64,000 nt of DNA. It comes from Palsa-360 sp963710315 (GTDB lineage Bacteria; Acidobacteriota; Terriglobia; Acidiferrales; UBA7541). The stretch is taken from contig CAVPZW010000007.1 of the NCBI GenBank assembly GCA_963710315.1, forward strand, positions 537,869-601,868, written 5' to 3'. The notes below the pieces were generated by a model. It made no database searches. It was not told where the DNA came from and was given only the letters and a program-made list of their open reading frames with translations. Positions within the stretch are counted from its first letter, which is position 1. Each line of letters begins with the position of its first letter. Made by a program: the position numbers and the translations under genes. Positions 32,640-43,900 of this stretch are shown here, in pieces.

Positions 32640-33437
32640 GTGAAAATATTTACAAAGTTTGCAGGAGCGGCGACAGTGTTCGCTCTAGCCGTCGCATTTG
32701 CCGGCTGCGGGAGCAAGCAATCCGCCACGCAAACCGCTGAAAATGCGCCAGTCTCCCACTCGGAGGGAAAGCCCGTGGACGCAGCCACTGCGGGTTCCGT
32801 GACCGGGACCATTAAGTTCGACGGCGTGGTCCCGCAAATGAAGGTCATCAACATGATTGACGTGCCCAATTGCGCCAAGCTGCATTCCGCGCCGGTTATG
32901 ACCGAGAGCGTTGTGCCCGGCGACAACGGCACGCTGCAAAATGTGCTGGTCTACCTTCAGGGCGATTTCAGCGCGTATTCCTTCCCGCAGACCGTGCAGC
33001 CGGTAAAGGTCGAACAGGAAGGGTGCATTTACACTCCTCACGTGGTGGCGCTGATGACTCGCGACGTTCTCGAAGTGACAAACAAGGATGCCGTCACGCA
33101 CAACATCAATGCCATGTCCCAGCTTCAACAGGGCTGGAACGAAACCCAGCCGCAGGGCGGGCAGCCGATCGTGCGGATTTTTTCCAAGGAAGAGATTCCC
33201 ATGATCGTCAAATGCAACATGCACCCGTGGATGCGCTTCTATTTGGCCGTTGTAAGCCATCCCTATTTTCAGGTCACCGGAAAAGACGGCCAGTTTGCCT
33301 TGCGAAATGTCCCGCCGGGAACCTACACGCTCACGGCCTGGCACGAAACCTACGGTACAAAGAAGCAGACCATCGTCATCCAGCCGAAGCAAGAGCAAGC
33401 GGTAACCATTACCTTCACGGACAAAGATCGCCCTTAA
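32640..33437 (+). CDS. Cupredoxin-like lipoprotein
   Basis: A 265-residue exported lipoprotein (VAFAGCGSK lipobox at about residue 21). The GTG start at 32640 is chosen because GGAG lies 5 bases upstream. The central domain carries a blue-copper-type ligand set: His in VTHNINAM, then KCNMHPWM with Cys, His and Met. The last 60 residues look like a carboxypeptidase-regulatory beta domain (GQFALRNVPPGTYTLTAWHE). Similar proteins are often labelled methylamine-utilisation proteins. It could pass electrons to or from the multicopper oxidase or cytochrome c' nearby. It is convergent with the TonB receptor, 19 bases apart. Confidence 0.85.
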   Translation: MKIFTKFAGAATVFALAVAFAGCGSKQSATQTAENAPVSHSEGKPVDAATAGSVTGTIKFDGVVPQMKVINMIDVPNCAKLHSAPVMTESVVPGDNGTLQNVLVYLQGDFSAYSFPQTVQPVKVEQEGCIYTPHVVALMTRDVLEVTNKDAVTHNINAMSQLQQGWNETQPQGGQPIVRIFSKEEIPMIVKCNMHPWMRFYLAVVSHPYFQVTGKDGQFALRNVPPGTYTLTAWHETYGTKKQTIVIQPKQEQAVTITFTDKDRP

Positions 33438-33456
33438 CTCAGAGATTTGCGCCGGT

Positions 33457-36180
33457 CTAAAAATGAAAGCCTATCTCAGCGGTTTCCGTGCGCGGCGTAA
33501 CATAGTGCGTGCCGCTGAATGTTGAAAGGAAATTGTACAGAGCCACTTTATTGGTCAGATTGATGACGGTGAAGCGCACGCTCCATTTGTAGCGATCTCC
33601 CCTAAACAGATCGTCTTGTCCCACGGCCAGGTCAAATAGATGACGCGGTTGAATGCGCTGAGGATTGTGATCGTCATTCTCCGCGTTCGGAGCTGGAATT
33701 TTCAGCAGCGTGGAACTGAGTTGCGATGCTGGACAGAGATAAGGCAGTGCTTTGAAAGGAGTGGCGGCCACGCCGTTGCACGTCAGGCCGGCCTCAAACT
33801 GCTGATCGGCGGTAAAAGCCAATCCAGTGCCATTATTCACGAGCGCGATATCGCCGGCTGGAATATTGGCCAATCCACCGTCTGCAATTGGCGTGGAAAA
33901 TCTGCACGTGACGGTTGCCGCGAGACAGGGCGTAGCGCCCGCAACCAGCCCGCTGTCATACCTCCAGTTGAACCCTAGCCACGGCCCTCTCCTCAGCGGC
34001 TGGTATTGCAGGTGCGTGGTTTGATTAAAAATTTCGTCGTGGTCGATGCGGAATACGCCCGGCAGCAATGGGGGCGCAATTCCGCTGACGGTTGGCGGGA
34101 AGAAGCGCGCAGCCACGGAAGACATCACCACAAAGGCCGTCAAACCGTAAAAATTCGGAAGGCTTCCACGAATGGCGAAGCCCGGGATCTTGGAATTGTG
34201 CCATTCAATGGGAAACGTGATAGGGCTTGCGCCGAAGACGTTGAAGTCATAGGAATTGTGGGTGTACTTCCAAATATATTCGCCGCTCAGGACGAAATAT
34301 TTTCCAAACGCCTGCTGCAAGCCGGCGTGAAATTCATTGCGAAAGCCGGGCGTTAGCGGCGAACTGGTGCAGGCAAATCCCTGAGCGACGCTCATGATCG
34401 CGTTGACCACCGTGTTGCTGCATCCCGTGCCGGAGAGAATCAAATTCTCGTTGAAAGGGCTTTCCAATGTGCGCGCGTAGGAAATTCGCAGCACGGAACT
34501 GGTCTTCTTGATGTTGTAAGCGATGCCGGCGCGAGGCTCCGCCTGCTTGGTACTTGCTTGCAAGCCGTTATAAAAATCACCGCGAAGTCCGGCGTTGAAC
34601 GACCAGCGTCCTTCCGTGATGGTGTCCTGCGCATACAATGCAAGCTCTTTCACATCGGTATGCCCCAAGTATTTGTAGACTTGCCCGCCGGTCGTTAAAT
34701 CGACGGGTGCCAGGATGGCGCATTCGGGAATCGCCGCATTCGGGCAGCCATGCCTTGAGAGCAGCCCCGGGTCCACGATTCCAAAGCCGTCATTTTCGTT
34801 GAGAAAGGTCTGCCCGTATGTTCCGCCAACCTTCAGGTTGTGAGCGCCCTTGATGTACGTCAAATCCGCATGCCCACCTGCGTTGGTCAAAAAGCGGAGC
34901 TGGGAAACGGTCAACCCTTGAATTGGCCCATAATCGGCAAAAGGATCGTTGCTGGGGTAATAGTTATATTGATCGTGCCGCGCCCACACACCCAGACTAA
35001 ACACCGCAACCGTATTTAGCAGCCGAGTCCATGTCGGCGAAATATCGAAGGTCCTGATTTGCGAACGCTGATCGGTGGGACCCAATGGGCTTCCAGTAAT
35101 GGGATTGACCACCACGGTGCCGACGGCATTGCAGTTTGTGACGTCCAAGACCGTACAGGTCTGCAATTGCTGGTCCCACGTATTGGGAGTCTGAAACCAG
35201 GAACGTGTGAATAACAAATTGAATTGAATCATGTCCTTTTCGGTGAGCTTAAAATCCGCACGGTCGAAAAAATTCTCCTCATTGCCTTTGTCGTGCAGAA
35301 CCACGAATTCGGGGGGATCGAGAAACCGTCCACTATTCAGGCCGCCCACGGAAATGAAATTGCCCCACTTCTCTCCTCCAAACGCAGCATTGGCGTTGAG
35401 GCTTGCAGTGCCGAATGCGCCGTAAGAGGTTGTCACTTCGCCGTGCGGAGTGGTCTCACCCAAACCGGATCGCGTTGTCACTTTAACGATCACGCTGGTT
35501 TTGCCGCCATACTCAGCGGGCGGAGCGCCTTCGATCACCTGTAGCGACTGAATCGAATCGGAGGGAATTTGATTCGAGAATACTTTGCTCTGCTGATCGG
35601 TGATGGGCTGCCCATCCACCGAAAATGAATTTTCCGCGTGGTCGCCAAGGCCATGAAAGAGGCCGTTGGAATCCGCCACCACACCGGGAGTCGCCAGCGT
35701 GATCAGCGAACTCACGGATGAAGATTGGCTCTCCAGAGGAAGCTCATCGAACAGCCCGCGATCGACGTCGGTGTGCTCAGTCGCCGTCATGTCGATCAAT
35801 TCCGTGGCGCTGCCGGTAACCGTTATGGTTTCCGTCGCCGAGCCGATCGCCAACTTCACGTCCACAGTGATGGGAACCGAGGATCGCACGTCGATATCCT
35901 GCACAAAATTTGAGAAACCGGGCGCCGTCACCGTCAGGTGATAGGGGTTGAAGGGAATGTTCGGAATGCGAAAGCTGCCGTCCGTGCCTGTCACCACATC
36001 ATTGACGTGGCCACTGACGGGATTCTCCAGGCGGACCGCTGCGCCAGGAACCGCCGCGCCGGATGGATCGACAACTGTGCCCTGGACCATGCCCGAATTC
36101 GCCGACGATTGGGCATGAACAACGCCGCAGGCACAGACGATGGTGACCCAGAGTGCGACCGCCAAAGTGACGTTTTTCAT
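33457..36180 (-). CDS. TonB-dependent receptor with carboxypeptidase-regulatory domain
   Basis: A 907-residue outer-membrane protein. The start at 36180 gives a signal peptide (MKNVTLAVALWVTIVCACG). Residues about 30-110 form a carboxypeptidase-regulatory-like domain (GTVVDPSGAAVPGAAVRLEN), about 125-230 the plug (SFSVDGQPITDQQSK), and the rest a beta-barrel ending in Phe (AEIGFHF), as expected for outer-membrane insertion. This layout is typical of Acidobacteriota. It would import a bulky ligand using TonB energy; in this context a copper or iron complex is a guess. There is no clear ribosome site, so translation may be leaderless. Two phased CRP/FNR-like sites lie 35-72 bases upstream. Confidence 0.92.
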   Translation of the reverse strand: MKNVTLAVALWVTIVCACGVVHAQSSANSGMVQGTVVDPSGAAVPGAAVRLENPVSGHVNDVVTGTDGSFRIPNIPFNPYHLTVTAPGFSNFVQDIDVRSSVPITVDVKLAIGSATETITVTGSATELIDMTATEHTDVDRGLFDELPLESQSSSVSSLITLATPGVVADSNGLFHGLGDHAENSFSVDGQPITDQQSKVFSNQIPSDSIQSLQVIEGAPPAEYGGKTSVIVKVTTRSGLGETTPHGEVTTSYGAFGTASLNANAAFGGEKWGNFISVGGLNSGRFLDPPEFVVLHDKGNEENFFDRADFKLTEKDMIQFNLLFTRSWFQTPNTWDQQLQTCTVLDVTNCNAVGTVVVNPITGSPLGPTDQRSQIRTFDISPTWTRLLNTVAVFSLGVWARHDQYNYYPSNDPFADYGPIQGLTVSQLRFLTNAGGHADLTYIKGAHNLKVGGTYGQTFLNENDGFGIVDPGLLSRHGCPNAAIPECAILAPVDLTTGGQVYKYLGHTDVKELALYAQDTITEGRWSFNAGLRGDFYNGLQASTKQAEPRAGIAYNIKKTSSVLRISYARTLESPFNENLILSGTGCSNTVVNAIMSVAQGFACTSSPLTPGFRNEFHAGLQQAFGKYFVLSGEYIWKYTHNSYDFNVFGASPITFPIEWHNSKIPGFAIRGSLPNFYGLTAFVVMSSVAARFFPPTVSGIAPPLLPGVFRIDHDEIFNQTTHLQYQPLRRGPWLGFNWRYDSGLVAGATPCLAATVTCRFSTPIADGGLANIPAGDIALVNNGTGLAFTADQQFEAGLTCNGVAATPFKALPYLCPASQLSSTLLKIPAPNAENDDHNPQRIQPRHLFDLAVGQDDLFRGDRYKWSVRFTVINLTNKVALYNFLSTFSGTHYVTPRTETAEIGFHF

Positions 36181-36214
36181 GGCATTTAGGCTATCGGCTG
36201 TGGGTGGAAAACAC

Positions 36215-36252
36215 TGTGAAGTAAAGCACGCGGCCTTGTGACCGGAGTCACA
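36215..36252. promoter_or_regulatory. CRP/FNR-like palindrome pair, 22 bp apart
   Basis: TGTGACCGGAGTCACA at 36237-36252 has perfect TGTGAC/GTCACA arms. The weaker TGTGAAGTAAAGCACG begins exactly 22 bases before it, at 36215. They lie between the divergent TonB receptor (start 36180) and serine hydrolase (start 36332) genes. Confidence 0.65.
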
Positions 36253-36331
36253 TTTCAATTCCTCTGAACCGGAAAACTACTGGAACCACGGCCACGTATG
36301 ACAATGTAGCCCCACACCCGCAAGCTCTGCT

Positions 36332-37498
36332 ATGCTCGCGAGCGCATTGATGATGCGATGGCTTCAGCGCGCACGCCGTACGTTCTTGCAGGCATTCGTT
36401 TGCCTGCTTGGCGTCCTACTTTTCGCGGCCACCCCTTCGGCACAGCGCGACCGCCTGGCGGGCCAAGAGACTTCCCCGGCGCTGCGGCAGGCTATTTCCG
36501 ACGCGGCAAAAAAATACAAAATTCCCGGGATCGCTGCGGCGCTCATTGAACACGGGCAATTGCGCGCGGTGGAATTGTTCGGCGTGCGTGACTTGAAAAC
36601 CGCTGCCCCCGTTACGGCCGATACCATTTTTGAGGCGGGTTCGCTGGGTGAGCCGTTGTATGCATATGCCGTATTGCGATTGTCAGCCGATGGCCGCCTG
36701 AATCCTGGCTCGCCGCTGCCGGGTTATTTCCCCCTTCCCTATGTGCGCGACCTTGACGCATTGTCCGCATCTTCTCCTACAGAGCCTTTATACGATCCGC
36801 AGTTCAACCAAATCACCGCCATACGCGTGATGAATCACACTTCGGGAATGCCGGACTGGGAACGAAACCACCATCTGCGTCTGCAAACAGCGCCCGGCAG
36901 CAAGTGGTCCTATTCCAACGAGGGCTATCTATATTTGCAGCGGGTCATGGAACATGTCACTGGCGAAGCTTTCGACGCATTCTTAACGCGCAGCATTTTG
37001 GGGCCAGCCCGCATGGCGCACAGCAGCTTCGTCTGGCGGGAAGCTTATGCCTCCGATGCAACCACTGGCTATGACCGCTCAGGCGCGCCCATTGAAATCC
37101 ATCGATACCAGAGGCCTGCGGCCGCGGCCACCCTCTACACCTCCATCCGGGACTACGCGCAATTCGTCACCTACATTCTGGCATCGGCTCCGGCTCAGCA
37201 CGCGCATGAATCGGCTGTTTCCTTGATGCTAAATCCCACTGTTTCCGTTGACGACGCCGTCCCTTTTTCCTGGGGACTCGGCCTTGGCTTGGAGAAAATC
37301 GGCGACGATCTTTTCTTCTTCCATCGCGAAAACGGCGCGGGGTTTCAATCCTTTGTGATCGCCTCCCGCAAAACAGGAAGCGGTATCGTGATCTTCACCA
37401 ATAGCGGCAATGGGCTCGATGCCCTGCGGGACATTCTGGCCGCGACCATTGGCGGGAATCACGCAATCCTCAAATCCAACTTTCTGCATTCGCAATAA
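36332..37498 (+). CDS. Serine hydrolase (beta-lactamase/class C fold) with altered SxxK
   Basis: A 388-residue exported protein with a signal peptide (basic MMRWLQRARR, then a hydrophobic run, cleavage near PSAQ). The fold of class C beta-lactamases and DD-peptidases is evident from YKIPGIAAALIEHG, VMNHTSGMPDWE, YSNEGYLYLQ and VSWGLGLG-like FSWGLGLGLE. The nucleophile motif reads SLGE where the family has SxxK, so the general-base lysine is replaced by Glu; the YxN motif (YSN) is intact and the third motif is HREN rather than HxG. It may be inactive, or a binding protein. Met at 36350 or 36353 is also a possible start. Confidence 0.85.
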   Translation: MLASALMMRWLQRARRTFLQAFVCLLGVLLFAATPSAQRDRLAGQETSPALRQAISDAAKKYKIPGIAAALIEHGQLRAVELFGVRDLKTAAPVTADTIFEAGSLGEPLYAYAVLRLSADGRLNPGSPLPGYFPLPYVRDLDALSASSPTEPLYDPQFNQITAIRVMNHTSGMPDWERNHHLRLQTAPGSKWSYSNEGYLYLQRVMEHVTGEAFDAFLTRSILGPARMAHSSFVWREAYASDATTGYDRSGAPIEIHRYQRPAAAATLYTSIRDYAQFVTYILASAPAQHAHESAVSLMLNPTVSVDDAVPFSWGLGLGLEKIGDDLFFFHRENGAGFQSFVIASRKTGSGIVIFTNSGNGLDALRDILAATIGGNHAILKSNFLHSQ

Positions 37499-37908
37499 AG
37501 GCGCTAATTTGACTGCTCTTTTCAACCTGGCCATGGAGATATGGCAATCCTAGTACGGCCTCCATCGGCGGAAAAAGCGCACAAAATTTCATCCGCCGGA
37601 CGGCCCGGTACTGGGTCTTTCTTTCCGTAACTTTCTTGTGATATACAGGCTCTGCCTTAGGGGTATGTCCGGTGTCGGAGCCCATCCCTCACTTCGGCGG
37701 TTCGGTGGAAACTCAGGACAATCCAGCTGATCGAAGCTGGACGGGATCTTCGACGCGGGTCCCAATCTGTGGAGCAGGCGTCGCTTCGTTGCGCTTGCGA
37801 AGGGTTTGATTTCCATTCACTGGCACCCCGGCTGTGGGAGCGCCTGCGCTCCCACAAAACAATATAGTTCACGAGATTGAATGGACTTTTGTGCATGGAG
37901 GCCCAGCC
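37499..37908. other. Intergenic region upstream of the giant gene
   Basis: No gene supported. An 11-bp perfect hairpin (TGTGGGAGCGC, loop CT, GCGCTCCCACA) lies at 37833-37856, about 50 bases before the giant gene's ATG at 37909. Confidence 0.5.
37833..37856. repeat. Short perfect hairpin in the giant gene leader
   Basis: The arm TGTGGGAGCGC and its complement are separated by two bases. GGAGGCCC and the ATG follow about 40-50 bases downstream, so it may fold in the 5' leader of the mRNA. Confidence 0.7.
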
Positions 37909-40900
37909 ATGAAACGAGTTCTTCTTCTTTCCGCATTGGCATTTTATTTCGCCGCGAGTGTGAACGCTCAGTCGCACACGCCTGCCACGAACGCACAAGC
38001 GACGCCTCCGGCTGCCAAGGCTGCGGCATCTCCCGCCGCGCTGAATGCGGCTCGCGCCTCCTTCGCCAGGCTGCCGCTCTCCTTTGAAGAAAACTCCGGG
38101 CAGACCGACAGCCGCGTCAAATACACCTCTCGCGGCGCGGGCTACAATCTTTTCCTCACGTCCGATGAGGCCGTCTTCGCGCTGCGCGGCGGAAGCACGT
38201 CCGCGAATTGCGCCGGGCCTGCTGAAAAAATCCATGCCAATTGCGCGGACTCGGCAAAGAAGGCTGGCGAGAGCTTCGTGCTCCGCCTGAAGATGCTGGG
38301 CGCAAATTCCTCCGCGCGAGTAGCAGGCACGGACGCGCTGCCCGGAAAAATAAATTACTATATCGGTAACAACCCGGCCAAGTGGCGCACTGGCGTGCGG
38401 CAATACGGACGCGTCAGCTACAGCGGACTTTATCCCGGCATCGATTTAACCTACTACGGAAACCAGCAGCAACTCGAATCGGACTTCATCGTGGCACCCG
38501 GCGCAAACCCCCGCTCGATTGAATTCGAGATCAAGGGCGCGCGCGAGACGCGCCTGGACGCGCAGGGAAACCTGGTCATGGTCACCAGCGCCGGAAACGT
38601 GCAGCTGCTGCGCCCGGTTGTATACCAAATGATTAATGGAGTGCGGCGGGAGGTCTCCGGACGCTACGCCCTGCGAAGCGGCAATCGCGTGGGCTTTTCC
38701 GTCGGCCCTTACGACCGGCACGAACAATTGATCATCGATCCTACGCTGGTTTATGCAACCTACCTGGGCGGCAGCAGCCTTTCCGGGGGAGACAACGCAC
38801 AGGCCATTGCCATTGACGCAGCCGGAAACGCCTATGTGGCCGGGCAAGGAACTTCTTCCGATTTTCCGGGATCGGACTTGTCTGGTCCCCCCGTGTCGCA
38901 GCTTTCCGACTTCGCATTCGTCACTGTCTTTAGTTCCACTGGCAGCCCCGCATCCAGCAGCGCTCCCGGCCAGCTTGTGTATTCAACAATTCTTTCCGGA
39001 TCGAGCGGTCTTACCGTCGGCAATGGGATCGGAGTGGACGGTTCGGGAAATGCGTACATTGCAGGGTCAACCTCTGCCACGGATTTTCCGATGGTCAACC
39101 CGTTCCAGGCCACTTACGGGGATCCTATTCAGTCGGGCTTCCTGGCAGGGTTGACGAACGCTTCCTCGTCAACACCCGGAGCGCTGATCTATTCGACTTA
39201 TTTTGGGGGCCGGAACACAAACGATACCTCGGAACTTCAGGGCTTGTATGCGGATTCCACGGGAAACGCGTACGTCGTGGGGGACACGACCTCTCCCAAT
39301 TTTCCGACTTTTAATTCCTACCAATCGACCTTGAACGGAACCCAAAACGTCGTGGTCGCGAAATTCAACAATCAAGGCCAGGCCCAGTATTCGACGTATT
39401 TGGGTGGCAACAGCTACGATTACGGCACGGCCATCACGGCGGATGGCAGCGGCAACGCTTATGTAACAGGGTATACTTCCTCATCTAGTTTCCCGGTGCA
39501 GACATCTCCTGCGCCATTTCAGAACGCCCTGGCCGGCTCCGAAAATGTTTTCATCAGCAAATTGGCTTTTAGCGGCTCGACGCTGACCCTGCCGAATTCC
39601 ACCTACGTAGGAGGAAATTCTACCGATCAAGCCATGGGCATTGCCGTGGATTCCGCGACTCCGCCCAACGTTTACGTAACTGGGGAAACAACATCGACGA
39701 CATTTCCGACTACGGCGAGCGCATTGTCCATCACCAATGGGGGCGGCACTGACGCTTTCGTAACAAAGGTCAAGGGCGACTTTACGGCGCTTACCTATTC
39801 GACTTACCTGGGCGGAACAGGCACCGATATTGGCTACGCCATTGGACTCGATGGGTCGAACAATGCCTACGTTACCGGGAGCACCACTTCGTCTAACTTC
39901 CCCACAAAGCTGCCTTTGCAATCCACGATTGGCGCCGTCAGCGCAACCAACGCTTTCCTTGCGGAATTAAATACCACCGGCACTGCGCTCAACTATTCCA
40001 CCTATCTTGGCGGCACTGGCACGGACGCCGCATACGGCATCGCGGTGGACTCCACGGGCAACGCGTATATCGCAGGAAAAACAACCTCTGCAAACTTTCC
40101 CGTGATGAGCGGAGGCGGAACAGGGACGACACCTTTTCAGGGCCAGCTTGGCGACTCTGCCGGAAACGCCTTCGCGGCAAAGATTTCTCCAACCGCCGCG
40201 ACTGCCGCTTTGAATTTCTTTCCGCCCTCTTACAATTTTCATAACGCGGGCATTGGCGCGTCTTCGGTAGAGACAGTCACTTTGAGTAACAACACCTCCG
40301 CAAGCGCGACGGTCAACAGTCTGGTGTTCGGCGGAGCGAACTCGGGAGACTTTACTCTCAAATCCGCCACGGCTCCGTGCCTGACAAGCGGCTCGTTCAC
40401 ATTGGCCGCAGGCGCATCCTGCACAATTACTATTCAATTCGCTCCCACCGATCAGGACGGGCGTGTTGCAACGCTCACGGCCACTTACAACGGATCGAGC
40501 ACCTCCGTGATGAACCTCAGCGGAAACGGCGGCGCGCCCGAAGCAAGCCTGAGTACCACCAGCATCAACTTCGGCACCGTTCTCTTGAATGTCCAGGGAA
40601 CGAGCGGCATCACAGTGACGAACACAGGTGGCGGCCCGCTTCAGCTGGGAAGCGCACAGATCACGCCGTCGGGAGCTTCTCCATTCACCGTATCGACCAG
40701 CAGTTCCAGCTGCTTTACTACGCCGATCGCTCCGGGCAGCAGTTGCACCATTGGTTTGCTTTTTGTGCCAACCACGGGCACCACGACGGGCACCACCTTC
40801 AATGCAACACTGCTTATTAATAGCAATGCGGCGGGCAGCCCAGCCTCCGTGAGTTTGACGGGTATTGGCAAGCAAGCAGTGATCGTGTCCCCCACTTCCC

Positions 40901-43900
40901 TTGAATTGGGCATCCAGATTGTTAACAGCACTTCGACAGAAAATCAGAATGAAGCATTCCTTCAGAATGGATCGGGCGAGACGATCAACGTCACCGTTAC
41001 GCCTGGCACAGGCGCCGATCAGGGCGACTTCCATCTCAGCAGCATTAACGGAGTAAATGCCTGCTCGACCGTGGGTGCTCTCGCGCCCGGTGGAACCTGC
41101 TACCTGGTTGTTTACTTCCAGCCGCAAGCGGCCAGCGCCACGGACGGTCGAACTGGCAGCTACACGATTGGGTGGACTGGAACATCGATTGCAACGGTGG
41201 TTCCCGGTTTGCAAATTGTGAACGTGATGGGTACCGGAATCACAGGCATTTCGCTGTACACCAACAGCATCACCGGTCCGAACGAATATGTGGGCTTCAC
41301 GGAAAGTTCGGCTGGGCTGGAATACTTAGCCAACGGAACGCCCAATCCCATCACCGTTACCACAGCCCTCAGCGGCAACAATCCGGGCGATTTCACCGCT
41401 GCATTGGATTCGACTTGCGCTCCCGGCGGAGTGGTTCCTGCCAACACCTATTGCCGCGTCGATCTTTCCTTTACTCCGTCCGCGCTCGGATTGCGCACGG
41501 CCACGGTTACCTTCAACTACGCAGGCGTGAGCAACGGCCAGCTTACGTTGAGCCTTTCCGGAACAGGCATCCCCGGTCCGGTCTTTATCACATCAAATTC
41601 GAGCGGGTTCGCGCAGCAGATAACCAGTTTTGATTTCGGCAGCGAAATCATCAGCACCACAACGCCCGAAAAAGTATTCCAGCTTCGCAATGCGGCAACT
41701 TCCCCGCTGACCGTTCAACCGATCGCGGCCCCCGGAAATACCGACTTTAAATTCACCCGGGACAGCACTTGTCCAGTGGCTCCAGCATCGTCCGCAATTA
41801 CGGTCCCCGGAGGCGGAAGCTGCTTCATCGGTATGACCTTTACCCCCACCTCGACTGGAACCAAGGAAACCACTTCGATCGTTATCACCGACGCATACAC
41901 CAGCACCAATGGAACCGATGCAGCCTCCCCGCACACGCTTACCCTAAACGGCACAGGCGAACTGGCAGCCATTACGGTTTCTGTAACAAGTGGCGCTGCG
42001 AACCTCCTTGATTTCGGCAACGTGCAGCTCAATCCCTCGCCTGTTCCGCAGGCCGCAATCTACCTGGCCAACGCAGGTAACACCTCAACGACAATTTCCT
42101 GGTCTGGCGGCAGCCCCGCATTGAACACCGCTGGAACGGCATTTGGGCTCGTTACCAGCGGCGCAAACGTCACCACCTGCACCCAGGGCAAGGTGGTCTT
42201 GCCGCAGGGTGGAAATTGCCTGATCGGCATAACCTTCGCTCCCGCAACTGCAGGATTGCAGACCAATTCGGTGACTTTCTCCGACAGCCTGGGTGGCTCG
42301 CATACGGTCAACATTCAAGGCACCGCCGTGGGGCAAGGAAAACTTTCGTTGAGCACCACCACAACCACTACCTTCCAACAATTCACATTTACTCAGTTGG
42401 AAGGTACGACCAGCAGCGCCCAGACAGTCACCGTGGCGAATCTTGGCAGCGGACCCATGACCATTACTTCCCTGCCGGCCTTCGGAACCAATATTTCGAA
42501 CTTCACGATCTTGCCTTCGTCCACTTGCGCCGTCGGCACCGTCATTCCTTCTGGTAGTTCGGGCAACACCTGCGTGTTCAACGTCACGTTCACTGCTCCT
42601 GCGACACCTGGCAGCAGCACGGAAGACTTGGAAGTCTTCGCCAGCCTGGGCAACAACGCAACCGGAAGCGCGCTCGTGCAGCTTTCAGGAACTTCGGTCA
42701 GCGGCGGCTTCCTGCTGTCTCCTGCCGGGCCGATTGCCTTTGGTCCCGTAGCAGTAGGAAGCACCGTGACCAGCGCCTTTTACTCACTCACCAACGAGAA
42801 CGCCACTTCAGTAACCTTTGGCACCATGACAGTTCCTGCTGGTCCTGCTGGATACACCATTTCGAGCGACAGCTGCTCGGGACAAGTGGTAACGGCCTCG
42901 AGCGAGTGCTTCTTTGAAATTTCCTTCGCGCCCACGAGCGCGGCGAGCTTCAACGGCAACCTTTCCCTGCCGTTCACCGGTGCTACGGGCAGCCCCTATA
43001 CCGTCGCGATTACAGGAAGCGGATCAGCCGCTGTGGTTGCCAATCCGAACCCGTTGAATTTCCAGGCCTTTGCCGGCAGCACCTCGTTTCAGAGTGTAAC
43101 CATCGGGAACGGATCTGCGTCAGCAGCGACCATCACCAGTGTGAGCAGCTTCACCGGCGCCGGCGCCGCTGATTATTCATTTAATTTCAACGGATGCTTT
43201 AGCGGCGGGGTCGGGGTGGTCTTGCCTGCGGCAGGAGGAACCTGCACCATCGACATTAATTTCCTCTCGCCAACGGCGGGAACTTTCACGGGCCAGTTCA
43301 CCGTGAGTTATTCGATCGGCGGCATAGCTCAAACTCCCATCACGGTAACGCTGAATGCCACTATCCCTGCATCGCTGGTGACAGCTACACCAAATCCGCT
43401 TGTATTTTCCAGCCAGACGGTGAACACGCAGAGCCAGATCATGAGCGTCACGCTCACCAACAACGCATCGGCCACACAGACTCTGAACGTCAGCACGCTT
43501 CAGATTTCCGGAAACGATTTCGCGATCTTCTCGCCCGGCTCGGGAAATTGCTTTAATGTCGCGGCGGGCGCGACCTGCACAATTCCGATTGCCTTCACTC
43601 CTTCGGCGGCGGGAGCCCGCACGGGAACGCTGACCATTACGGACAACTCCACCACCAGCCCGCACGTGATCACTTTGAATGGCACGGGCATTGCTGGCAG
43701 CGTGACGGCCACCCCCAACCCGCTGCCATTTCCATCGACCAACGTGGGCTCATCGGTCACGCTGGGCGCAAACTTGTCCAATACCACCGGCTCGCCAATC
43801 ACGATCAGCAACATCGTTTTCACTGGCCCATACGCGCTGGACAAGGGGTCCAATGGCTGCTCGATAGGACAGACGGTCAGCGCCGTCACCGGCGCCTGCG

